A stretch of DNA of 64,000 nucleotides, from assembly GCA_904424815.1 (NCBI GenBank), contig CAJGBI010000001.1:485010-549009 (forward strand), read 5' to 3'. The notes under the pieces are model-generated. The model ran no database searches. It worked only from the letters and a program-made list of their open reading frames with translations, and had not been told where the DNA came from. A program made the position numbers and the translations under genes. The DNA comes from Puniceicoccaceae bacterium Marseille-Q1082. GTDB taxonomy: Bacteria > Verrucomicrobiota > Verrucomicrobiia > Opitutales > Intestinicryptomonadaceae. This document shows positions 18,079 through 26,017 of the stretch, piece by piece. How positions within the stretch are numbered: the first letter of the stretch is position 1; each line of letters opens with the position of its first letter.

Positions 18079-18587
18079 AGAACTCGTATTTAAGTCCGGT
18101 CTACAACGTCAAGGCCATTCCGATTGAAAAAATACAGGCAAACGCCTACAACCCCAACAGGGTAGCGCCCCCCGAAATGAAGCTTTTGTACCTCTCCATA
18201 AAAGAGGACGGGTACACCCAGCCGGTGGTGTGCTACTACATTGCCGACAAGGATATATACGAGGTCGTCGACGGCTTCCACAGGTATCTTGTGATGAAGA
18301 CCTGCAAAGACATCTACGAGCGCGAAAAAGGCAAACTTCCGGTGGCGGTGATAGACAAGCCGCTCGGCGAGCGCATTGCGTCGACTATCAGGCACAACAG
18401 GGCGCGGGGCTCGCACGACGTGGACTTGATGAGCAACATCGTCGCGGAACTGACGGAGCTCGGCAAGTCCAACGCATGGATATCCAAGCACCTCGGAATG
18501 AGCGCCGACGAAGTTTTGCGCCTGAAACAAATAACGGGGTTGGCCGCGTTATTTAAAGATGACGAATTTTCCAAGGCTTGGGAATAA
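18075..18587 (+). CDS. IbrB-like ParB/sulfiredoxin-fold protein
   Basis: The 170-residue protein has a ParB-type N-terminal domain: PIEKIQANAYNPNRV at 16-30, the nucleotide-binding-type motif DGFHR at 66-70, and the IbrB hallmark NRARGSH at 108-114. A helix-turn-helix-like segment follows at about 130-152 (SNAWISKHLGMSADEVLRLK). ParB-fold domains bind CTP or, in DndB/SspB-like relatives, act on DNA. It is coupled to the IbrA-like gene by an ATGA overlap, the conserved IbrA-IbrB order. It is the last gene of the cassette. Confidence 0.85.
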   Translation: MKNSYLSPVYNVKAIPIEKIQANAYNPNRVAPPEMKLLYLSIKEDGYTQPVVCYYIADKDIYEVVDGFHRYLVMKTCKDIYEREKGKLPVAVIDKPLGERIASTIRHNRARGSHDVDLMSNIVAELTELGKSNAWISKHLGMSADEVLRLKQITGLAALFKDDEFSKAWE

Positions 18588-18935
18588 CTTGCGATTTGGC
18601 GCGCGCCCGCCGCCGTTCCGTTTTTAAAGAGGCTGCCGACGTTCATATACGCCGCAGGTTTCCGCCGGCGGGGTCTTTCAAATTGAACCCATGCGCGCCG
18701 CCTTCCCGAAGGCGGCGCGCGCGTCCTTTAGTTGGCTTGTGGGATTTTTGACCGCGGATACGGCGTTGTTATTGCGGCATGTATTATATCCCGCCGCAAT
18801 TTGTTCCCGTAAGACTCCCGCTGCGCAGATTTTTGCGTTTTTTGCTAAATGCGGCTACACCCGAAAGCAAAGGGCAATAGGGAAGGAATCGTCTATTTCC
18901 GCAAGCGGAAATGAAGAGAGAATTTTCTGCAAAAT
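18588..18935. other. non-coding stretch after the cassette
   Basis: I find no convincing gene. A plus-strand open frame at 18691-18942 begins inside a hairpin and has no coding signature. The stretch holds the hairpin at 18693-18720 and AT-richer sequence before the 74-bp repeats. It may be the boundary of an inserted segment, but no flanking direct repeat was recognised. Confidence 0.4.
18693..18720 (+). terminator. strong hairpin after the IbrB-like gene
   Basis: GCGCGCCGCCTT pairs with AAGGCGGCGCGC over 12 bp with a CCCG loop. Only a short T-rich tail follows (GCGTCCTTT), so termination efficiency is uncertain. It is placed to end the helicase-IbrA-IbrB transcript. Confidence 0.5.
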
Positions 18936-19133
18936 GGGATAGGCGGGGATTGGCTGTGCCAATCCGCCGAAAGGGGGGCTTTGCCGTGAGAAGGAGTTGA
19001 ACGTCGCGGGGGATAGGCGGGGATTGGCTATGCCAATCCGCCGAAAGGGGTGCTTTGCCGTGAGAAGGAGTTGAACGTCGCGGGGGATAGGCGGGGATTG
19101 GCTGTGTCAATCCGCCGAAAGGGGGGCTTTGCC
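18936..19133. repeat. 74-bp tandem repeat, two full copies and a partial third
   Basis: Units begin at 18936, 19010 and 19084, exactly 74 bp apart. Copies 1 and 2 differ at two positions; copy 3 has one further change and departs from the unit after about 50 bp. Each unit contains the inverted repeat GGATTGGC-tgt-GCCAATCC (varied in copies 2 and 3), so each can form a hairpin. There are no spacers, so it is not a CRISPR array. It lies between the cassette and the convergent outer-membrane gene. Confidence 0.9.
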
Positions 19134-19140
19134 CCCCTTT
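19118..19140 (-). terminator. hairpin at the end of the outer-membrane protein gene
   Basis: AAAGGGGGGC-ttt-GCCCCCCTTT gives a perfect 10-bp stem directly downstream of the minus-strand gene that ends at 19143. The T-run is short (three). It is formed where the last 74-bp repeat copy breaks off. Confidence 0.55.
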
Positions 19141-19142
19141 CA

Positions 19143-20060
19143 TTAAAAGATGTAGCCGACGCCGCCGCCGGTCCAGACGAAGTTGTCCGGGCCCATGTTT
19201 ACGTTGTCCGGGCCGGCTTTGCCGTCGTTGTGGCATGCCCAGCCTATGCCCACGAAGACGCGCCAGGAATTGGTTTCGTATACGAGGTTGCTTTCGGCTT
19301 GTATGTAGCCGTAGGAGTTGCGCCAGTAGTTGCCGTCGGAAAGGCGGGTGTCGCCGGCAAATCTGTTTGCTTTTACATATCCGAAGATAATTTGCGACTG
19401 TATGGAAAGCCCCCTGATTGCCGTGAGTTCTTCGAGGCTGAATACGGGGTTGAAGCCGCCTTGAAATTTCAGGGAGTCGTAGGTCGGGTCGTAGCCGACA
19501 TAGGCGAACGGGCGCAGGAAGATTTCGTTTGTGGAGAGGCCCGCGTAGACGTCGCCGCGCCAGCTTTCCCCTCCGAGGCCGACGAGCCCGGGGCCGGCGA
19601 CTTTTTTGGTTGAATAGATTATGTTCCCGCCGAGATCGATATCGACGTATTTTGTGATATTGTATTTCCAGCCGCCGAAGAATACCGCTTGCTGGGCGTA
19701 TTTTGAGTCTACCGGCGCGGAGTAGTACAAATCCATGTAGCCGTCTCCGCCGAAGAATGCGCCCCTGTCGGTTAGCGACGCGACGGGGGTAAATTCGCCG
19801 ACCCTGCGGCCCTCCATGACAGAGGCGGAATACGCTTCGAGCTGGAATACGGTTCTGCGGGGCTCTTTGGCGCCTATGATTTTGTCGCCGTCGAAGCTCG
19901 CGAAGACTTCCCACGTATAGGGGTTGATGTCGTAAAATTCGGCGGATTCGGGCAGGGGCTTTATCCCGTACGAGGCGGGTTCGCCGAATGCCGTGACGCG
20001 CGCGTGGGAGGCTGCCGCCAGCGCGGCGCAGAGCGAGGCCGTGAGTATGAATTTTTTCAT
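19143..20060 (-). CDS. outer-membrane beta-barrel protein of unknown function
   Basis: The 305-residue protein starts with a signal peptide (MKKFILTASLCAALAAASHA) and continues as alternating aromatic/polar strands, ending in GGVGYIF with a terminal Phe. I do not recognise the family. The segment GIGWACHNDGKAG near the end resembles GIRWACNNDGAEE of the TorF-like porin at 2126-2989, so the two may be distant paralogues. It is transcribed alone, divergent from purL, and its 3' end abuts the 74-bp repeats. Confidence 0.65.
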   Translation of the reverse strand: MKKFILTASLCAALAAASHARVTAFGEPASYGIKPLPESAEFYDINPYTWEVFASFDGDKIIGAKEPRRTVFQLEAYSASVMEGRRVGEFTPVASLTDRGAFFGGDGYMDLYYSAPVDSKYAQQAVFFGGWKYNITKYVDIDLGGNIIYSTKKVAGPGLVGLGGESWRGDVYAGLSTNEIFLRPFAYVGYDPTYDSLKFQGGFNPVFSLEELTAIRGLSIQSQIIFGYVKANRFAGDTRLSDGNYWRNSYGYIQAESNLVYETNSWRVFVGIGWACHNDGKAGPDNVNMGPDNFVWTGGGVGYIF

Positions 20061-20193
20061 TTGCCGTCGACGATATTTTTTGGAGACGCCGATTTAAAGC
20101 TTATTTTTATATGGGGCGGGATTTTTTTGAAAAACGCCGCCGCCGGCAAAAAAGAATTGCGCCCCGCCGCCGTATTTGCGAAATTCGCCGGAT

Positions 20194-23100
20194 ATGATTC
20201 GCAGAGTATTTGTTGAAGACAAAAGCGGGCATTCCGCGCGCGCCCTCCTCGGCGATTTGAAGGGCAATTTGAATTTGGAGGGGCTCGAGTCCGCGAGGAT
20301 TTTGCAGAGGTACGACATAGAGGGGCTGGACGACGAAGTTTACGCCCGCGTCAAAAATCTGATATTTTGCGAGGCTCCCGTGGAGAACATTTACGAGGGG
20401 GCGTTTCCGCTCGCGGAGGGCGAGAAGGCGTTCGCGATAGAATACCTGCCAGGGCAGTTCGACCAGCGCGCGGACTCGGCGGAGCAGTGCGTGCAGATAG
20501 TCGCGTTCAGGCGCCCGAAAGTCGCGTGCGCGCGCGTGTACGTTTTGAAGGGGAAACTTTCTGATGCGGAGATCGCGGCGGCGAAGGCGTACCTCATAAA
20601 TTCGGTAGACAGCCGAGAGGCGTCGATGGAAATGCCGGAATCGCTCGAAATCAAGCCCGAGCCCGCCGCCGACGTCAAGGTTGTCGAAGGGTTCGTTTCG
20701 ATGGGGCGCGGGGAAATCGCGGAACTTCACAAAAAGATGTCGCTTGCGATGTCCGTTGCCGACCTCGAATTTTGCCGCGGATATTTTGCCGAAACCGAGC
20801 GGCGCGACCCCACCGTCACCGAAATCCGCGTTCTTGACACTTATTGGAGCGACCACTGCCGCCACACGACTTTCCTCACGCGCCTCGAAAGCGTAAAAAT
20901 CGACAATGGCAGGTACTCCGCGCCGATAGAAAAATCATGGAAATCGTACCTCGAATCCCGCAAGGTTCTGGGGCTCGACGCAAAGGGCAAGCCGGTGTGC
21001 CTGATGGACGCGGCGCTGATAGGAATGCGCAGGCTGCGCGCGGAGGGGAAGCTTGAAGACCTCGAAGTCAGCGAGGAAATCAACGCCGCGAGCATAGTCG
21101 TAAGCGTGGACGTGGACGGAAGGGACGAGGAGTGGCTTGTGATGTTCAAGAACGAAACCCACAACCACCCCACCGAAATAGAGCCGTTCGGGGGAGCCGC
21201 CACATGCCTCGGCGGGGCGATTAGAGACCCACTTTCGGGGCGCAGCTATGTGTACCAGGCAATGCGCGTGACCGGCGCGGGCGACCCCCGCGCCCCGTTT
21301 TCGCAGACGCTGCCCGGCAAGCTTCCGCAGCGCAAGATAACGGTGGGGGCGGCGAACGGATACAGCAGCTACGGCAACCAGATAGGGCTCGCCACGGGGC
21401 AGGTGACGGAAATTTACAACTCGGGATACGTCGCAAAGCGCATGGAAATAGGCGCGGTAGTCGCGGCGGCGCCCCGCGGAATGGTGGTGCGCGGAACCCC
21501 CGCCAAGGGCGATGCCGTGCTGCTCGTCGGAGGGCGCACCGGCCGCGACGGGATAGGAGGGGCGACGGGATCGTCAAAAGACCACACGGAGCGCGCCCTC
21601 GAGAATTCCGCGGAGGTTCAGAAGGGCGACGCCCCGATGGAGAGAAAGCTCCAGCGCCTGTTCCGAAACCCGAAGGCGAGCCGCCTCGTCAAGCGGTGCA
21701 ACGACTTCGGAGCGGGCGGCGTTTCGGTCGCGATAGGAGAGCTCGCCCCGTCGCTCGAAATAAACCTCGACGCGGTTCCCAAGAAGTACGCCGGGTTGGA
21801 CGGCACGGAGCTGGCGATTTCGGAATCGCAGGAGCGCATGGCGGTAGTGGTCGCGCCCGAAGACGCCGAAGAGTACATAAAGCTTGCGGAGGAGGAAAAC
21901 CTCGAGTGCACGCGCGTGGCGGAAGTCACCGACAGCGGAAGGCTTGTGATGAAGTGGCGCGGGGCTCCCGTGGTAAGCCTGCTCCGCGAATTTCTCGACA
22001 CGAACGGGGTGACCGCCTCGGCTTCGGCGGAGGTTGAGGCGCCGTCCGAATCGTCGCCTTTGGCCGCCCCGTCCGGGCTGTCCGCCTCCGACCCCGCGGC
22101 TTGGAAAGCTGAGCTCTCCAAACTCAACTGCTGCTCCCAGCGCGGCCTCGTGGAGAGGTTCGACTCTTCCATAGGCGCGTCCGCCGTCTTCCATCCGTTC
22201 GGCGGGAAAAACCTCGCCACCCCCATCGACGCGATGTGCTCGAAAATCCCGCTGCTCAGGGGCTCCACGAACACAGGCACGCTCTTTGCGTTCGGCTTTA
22301 ATCCGGAAATTTCAATATGGAGCCCATACCACGGCGCGATGTACGCGGTTCTCGCGTCGTTCGCGAAAATTGCGGCTTCCGGCGGGGACGTCTCGCGCAT
22401 AAGGCTGACGTTTCAGGAATATTTTGAAAAGCTGCGCTCCGATCCGAAGCGTTGGGGCAAGCCGCTCGCCGCGCTGCTCGGCGCGTACGAGGCGCAGATG
22501 GGGCTCGGGGCGGCGGCGATAGGCGGGAAAGACTCGATGTCCGGATCGTTTAACGACATCGACGTCCCGCCGACTCTTGTGAGCTTTGCGATTGCCCCGT
22601 GCGACGTGCGCTGCGCGCTCTCTCCCGAATTTAAGAAGGCGGGCTCCCGCGTCGTCCTCGTCGAAGTCGGGCGCGACTCCGCGCTCGTACCCGACTGGGC
22701 GGACGCCATGAAAAAATATTCCGCGCTCTTCAATGCGATAAGGGCGGGGAAGGTGCTCGCGGCGCACGCCGTGGGGTTCGGCGGAATCGCCGTGGCGATC
22801 GCAAAAATGTGCTTCGGCAATTCGATTGGCTTCAAATTCGACGGAGGATTTTCCGGAGACGTATTCGCGCTGTCAGAGGGCTCGATAATCGCCGAGCTCG
22901 CCGACGGCGTTTCCGCGGATGAGATATTCGGCAGGGAGATCGGCGCGACGACTTCCGCAGAAAGCGTTTGTGCCGGTGGGATGGAAATCGCGCTTTCCGA
23001 GCTTTACGGCGCATGGAGCGGGACGCTCGAGGGCGTTTTCCCGACCCGCGCGGAGGATTCCCAGGCGTCGGATATTGTGAAGCCGTCTTTTGAAAAACGC

Positions 23101-23928
23101 GCCCCCAACATCGCGCGCTCGAAGGTTGCCAAACCCAAAGTTTTCATACCGGTTTTCCCCGGCACGAACTGCGAGTACGACACCGCCCGCGCGTTCGAGG
23201 CCGCCGGAGCCGCCGCCGACACTTTCGTTTTCAACAACCTTTCCGACGGGCGCGTTGCGGACTCCATCGCCGAGATGAAGCGCCGCATAGACGCCGCCCA
23301 GATTCTCATGATTCCCGGGGGGTTCAGCGCGGGCGACGAACCCGCGGGTTCCGGAAAATTCATAGCGGCGGTATTCCGCAATCCCGCCCTCACTGACGCG
23401 GTGATGTCGCTTCTCAAAGACCGCAAGGGGCTGATATTGGGCATTTGCAACGGCTTCCAGGCTCTGATAAAGCTCGGGCTGGTGCCGTTCGGCGAAGTCA
23501 GGGAGCTCGGGCCCGACAGCCCGACGCTTACGTACAACAACATTTCGCGCCACGTCTCATGCTACGTCCGCACGAGGGTGGCGAGCGTCCTGTCGCCGTG
23601 GCTTGCGCATTGCAGGGTTGGAGACATCCACTCGATACCCGTCTCGCACGGCGAGGGCAAGTTCATCGCCTCCGACGCCCTGATTCGGAGGCTCGCCGAA
23701 AGCGGGCAGATCGCAACGCAATACGTCGGTCCCGACGGGGAGCCGAGCGCGTCGGTCCCGTTCAATCCAAACGGCTCCATGCACGCGGTGGAGGGCATAA
23801 CGAGCCCGTGCGGGCTCGTGTTCGGCAAAATGGGCCACAGCGAGCGGTTCGGCGAAAACGTCGGCAAAAACGTTTCGGGCAACAAAATCCAGCCGATATT
23901 TTCATCGGGGGTGGCCTATTTCTCCTGA
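20194..23928 (+). CDS. purL: phosphoribosylformylglycinamidine synthase, single-chain
   Basis: Converts FGAR to FGAM in purine synthesis with glutamine and ATP. At 1244 residues this is the large single-chain form, with synthetase and glutaminase domains fused, as in E. coli, rather than the separate PurS/L/Q set. Visible motifs are SDHCRHTTF, NETHNHPTEIEPFGGAATC, the second AIR-synthase-like half (GGKDSMSG), and a C-terminal class I glutaminase with FPGTNCEYD, nucleophile Cys near 1085 in LGICNGFQ, and SHGEGKF. The ATG at 20194 is preferred to a TTG 18 bp upstream. The glycosyltransferase gene follows 16 bp downstream. Confidence 0.95.
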   Translation: MIRRVFVEDKSGHSARALLGDLKGNLNLEGLESARILQRYDIEGLDDEVYARVKNLIFCEAPVENIYEGAFPLAEGEKAFAIEYLPGQFDQRADSAEQCVQIVAFRRPKVACARVYVLKGKLSDAEIAAAKAYLINSVDSREASMEMPESLEIKPEPAADVKVVEGFVSMGRGEIAELHKKMSLAMSVADLEFCRGYFAETERRDPTVTEIRVLDTYWSDHCRHTTFLTRLESVKIDNGRYSAPIEKSWKSYLESRKVLGLDAKGKPVCLMDAALIGMRRLRAEGKLEDLEVSEEINAASIVVSVDVDGRDEEWLVMFKNETHNHPTEIEPFGGAATCLGGAIRDPLSGRSYVYQAMRVTGAGDPRAPFSQTLPGKLPQRKITVGAANGYSSYGNQIGLATGQVTEIYNSGYVAKRMEIGAVVAAAPRGMVVRGTPAKGDAVLLVGGRTGRDGIGGATGSSKDHTERALENSAEVQKGDAPMERKLQRLFRNPKASRLVKRCNDFGAGGVSVAIGELAPSLEINLDAVPKKYAGLDGTELAISESQERMAVVVAPEDAEEYIKLAEEENLECTRVAEVTDSGRLVMKWRGAPVVSLLREFLDTNGVTASASAEVEAPSESSPLAAPSGLSASDPAAWKAELSKLNCCSQRGLVERFDSSIGASAVFHPFGGKNLATPIDAMCSKIPLLRGSTNTGTLFAFGFNPEISIWSPYHGAMYAVLASFAKIAASGGDVSRIRLTFQEYFEKLRSDPKRWGKPLAALLGAYEAQMGLGAAAIGGKDSMSGSFNDIDVPPTLVSFAIAPCDVRCALSPEFKKAGSRVVLVEVGRDSALVPDWADAMKKYSALFNAIRAGKVLAAHAVGFGGIAVAIAKMCFGNSIGFKFDGGFSGDVFALSEGSIIAELADGVSADEIFGREIGATTSAESVCAGGMEIALSELYGAWSGTLEGVFPTRAEDSQASDIVKPSFEKRAPNIARSKVAKPKVFIPVFPGTNCEYDTARAFEAAGAAADTFVFNNLSDGRVADSIAEMKRRIDAAQILMIPGGFSAGDEPAGSGKFIAAVFRNPALTDAVMSLLKDRKGLILGICNGFQALIKLGLVPFGEVRELGPDSPTLTYNNISRHVSCYVRTRVASVLSPWLAHCRVGDIHSIPVSHGEGKFIASDALIRRLAESGQIATQYVGPDGEPSASVPFNPNGSMHAVEGITSPCGLVFGKMGHSERFGENVGKNVSGNKIQPIFSSGVAYFS

Positions 23929-23944
23929 CGCGCGGGAATGACCG

Positions 23945-24742
23945 ATGGAGGCCGCAAAGTATAAAGTGTTCGTGATAAACCTCGATTCTCGAAAGGACAG
24001 ACTTGCGAGAATAACGGGGAATCTGAACCGGCTCGGGGTGGAGTTCGAGCGCATAGACGCGGTTTACATGAAGCGCGACGGCGGCTCGCCGCGCGTTCTG
24101 GAGGCCCCGCTGAAATTCAATCCCGCAAAGAACAGGATGTTCGACTACAACCCGATTTCAACGGGGGCGCTGGGGTGCTATTATTCCCACATGCTAGCAT
24201 GGAAGAGGATAGCGGACGAAAAGCTCGACTTCGCGGTGATCTTGGAGGACGACGCCGAATTGGGCGCGGATTTCCCCGAGGCCGTAAACCTTTTGAAGCG
24301 GCTGAAAAATTGGGACTATATAAAAATTCCGCCGTCGGGGCTCGCGCTGAAAATATCGGATAGCGCCGCATTGTGCCGCGCTCCGTCCGGCGCGGAGTTC
24401 CGGCTGGCGGCGTGGAGAAAAGTCCCGTTTTTGACGACAGCCGAGTGCGTCTCCTTTCAAGGGGCGAAAAAGCTGCTGTCGGTTGGCGAGTTTTACCGGC
24501 CGATAGATTTCGATCTCCAGTTTTATTGGAGGTTCGGCATAACAATATTCGGGCTGGTCGGCGGAGACGCCGTGTCCATGGCGCAGAGCAGATCCGACAT
24601 TTCCGCGACCGCCGACCCGAAGGCGAGGCCCAATGTTTTTGTAAAGCTGTATTTGAAGGCGTATATGTATCTTGCCAATCTCGCCTGCCGGATATTGCGG
24701 GGGAATTCCCTGCGCAGGGTGGCGTTTGAAAAAGGCGCTTGA
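23945..24742 (+). CDS. glycosyltransferase family 25 protein
   Basis: The 265-residue protein has the family-25 signatures FVINLDSRKDRLARI at the N-terminus, GALGCYYSHMLAWKRI and LEDDAEL, the last being the acidic metal/nucleotide-sugar site. Such enzymes add galactose or related sugars to lipooligosaccharide cores at the inner face of the cytoplasmic membrane. It follows purL by 16 bp and is probably co-transcribed, though no functional link is obvious. Its 3' end converges on mnmA. Confidence 0.85.
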   Translation: MEAAKYKVFVINLDSRKDRLARITGNLNRLGVEFERIDAVYMKRDGGSPRVLEAPLKFNPAKNRMFDYNPISTGALGCYYSHMLAWKRIADEKLDFAVILEDDAELGADFPEAVNLLKRLKNWDYIKIPPSGLALKISDSAALCRAPSGAEFRLAAWRKVPFLTTAECVSFQGAKKLLSVGEFYRPIDFDLQFYWRFGITIFGLVGGDAVSMAQSRSDISATADPKARPNVFVKLYLKAYMYLANLACRILRGNSLRRVAFEKGA

Positions 24743-24865
24743 ACCCCCCGATGCGGATTGCGCCGGAGCGTGCCCGCGCAAATGCGGGTTCGGGCGGTCT
24801 TGTTGGGCTGACCGGCTCTCCATGCCGTGCGGGCTGGCGCAAAAAACCGATTCGCGCGGCGGGGG

Positions 24866-26017
24866 CTATTTCCCCCGCGTTCGGCGAATGGCCGTTTGCG
24901 ATGTCGCCCGCCCGAACTGCCGCGCGCTGAAAATCGCGCCCCCAAGTATTACGGACGGGTCGGAGGCGTCGTGGATTGCCATTATCTGCCCGGGGGCTAT
25001 CGCGCGCTGGGGGGTTTCAAATTCCACTTCGGCGTTTCCTCCGCCGAGCGGGGTGAAAAACGCCCCGACGAGGGCGTCGCGGTACCGCGCGCGCGCGAAA
25101 ATTTTGCGCGGCCCTTCAAGCGGTTTGTTTATCCAGTTGACGGATTCGAGCGCGGCGCGCCCCGAATATAGGCCGGGCGCGTCGGGGGAGTCGAAATCGA
25201 CCACGAGGGTGTTCGCCGAAAAGTCTTTTGCGACCACCACATACCGCTTCCCGTCCGCGTTGGACGGAACCCCGATACCCTTGCGCTGCCCGATGGTGTA
25301 GTTGTGCAGCCCCTTGTGGCGCCCGAGGATTTTGCCCGAGGGATTGGCGATGTCGCCCGGCTTTTCGCCGATGTGGTGTTTCAAAAAATCCTGTATGCGG
25401 ATTTTGCCGAGAAAGCATATCCCCTGGGAGTCCTTTTTTTCGGCGTTGGGAAGCCCGTTGAGGCGCGCGAGCTCGCGAACCTGGCTTTTCAGGAGCGAGC
25501 CTATCGGAAATTCCGCGCGCATGAGCTGCTCCTGGGAAATCATGCATAGGAAGTAAGATTGGTCTTTGCCCGGGTCGGCGCCCGCCATGAGGTCGCGCGT
25601 GCCGTCGGGGTTGTCGCGCAGGCAGCAGTAGTGGCCGGTCGCCACCCTGCCGCAACCGCGCGACTTTGCGAACTCCAAAAACTTTCCGAACTTCATCCGC
25701 CTGTTGCACATCACGTCCGGATTTGGGGTGCGACCCCTCCGGTATTCCTCCACCAGATATTCCACAATCTGCTTGCGGTACGCCTCTATCATGTCGGCGA
25801 CCTCAAATTCCACGCCGAGCTTTTCGGCGCATGCGGACGCGTCGATTATGTCCTGGTGCCACGGGCAGTCGCCGAATACGTCGATGCCTTCCTCGTTCAT
25901 CCACGTCTTCATGTACGCCGCGCGCATGTCGGCGCCCTCCTGCTTCAAAAGCGCCATCGCCAGCGCGCTGTCCACGCCGCCCGAAAGGGCCACCATTATC
26001 TTTCCGCCGCCCGTCAT
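24866..26017 (-). CDS. mnmA: tRNA-specific 2-thiouridylase
   Basis: Adds sulfur to U34 of tRNAs for Lys, Glu and Gln. The 383-residue protein has the PP-loop SGGVDS near the start, DCPWHQDI in place of the usual acidic segment, the first catalytic cysteine in PDVMCNRRMKFG, KDQSYFL, and the second catalytic cysteine in DSQGICFLG. The ATG at 26017 overlaps the stop of the upstream sigma-54-activator-like gene (ATGA), so the two are translationally coupled. A longer open frame reading back into that gene is rejected. Complete and of normal length. Confidence 0.92.
   Translation of the reverse strand: MTGGGKIMVALSGGVDSALAMALLKQEGADMRAAYMKTWMNEEGIDVFGDCPWHQDIIDASACAEKLGVEFEVADMIEAYRKQIVEYLVEEYRRGRTPNPDVMCNRRMKFGKFLEFAKSRGCGRVATGHYCCLRDNPDGTRDLMAGADPGKDQSYFLCMISQEQLMRAEFPIGSLLKSQVRELARLNGLPNAEKKDSQGICFLGKIRIQDFLKHHIGEKPGDIANPSGKILGRHKGLHNYTIGQRKGIGVPSNADGKRYVVVAKDFSANTLVVDFDSPDAPGLYSGRAALESVNWINKPLEGPRKIFARARYRDALVGAFFTPLGGGNAEVEFETPQRAIAPGQIMAIHDASDPSVILGGAIFSARQFGRATSQTAIRRTRGK

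Noticed and set aside
15551-18587. Dnd/Ssp phosphorothioation operon
   Set aside because: Only a PAPS-reductase-family and a ParB-fold gene are shared; cysteine desulfurase, DndD/E and Ssp partners are missing, and the pair fits IbrA-IbrB better.
18691-18942. 83-codon plus-strand ORF after the IbrB-like gene
   Set aside because: It begins within a strong hairpin and runs into the tandem repeat, with no coding signature.
18936-19133. CRISPR array
   Set aside because: The repeats are directly adjoining 74-bp units without variable spacers, and no cas gene is near.
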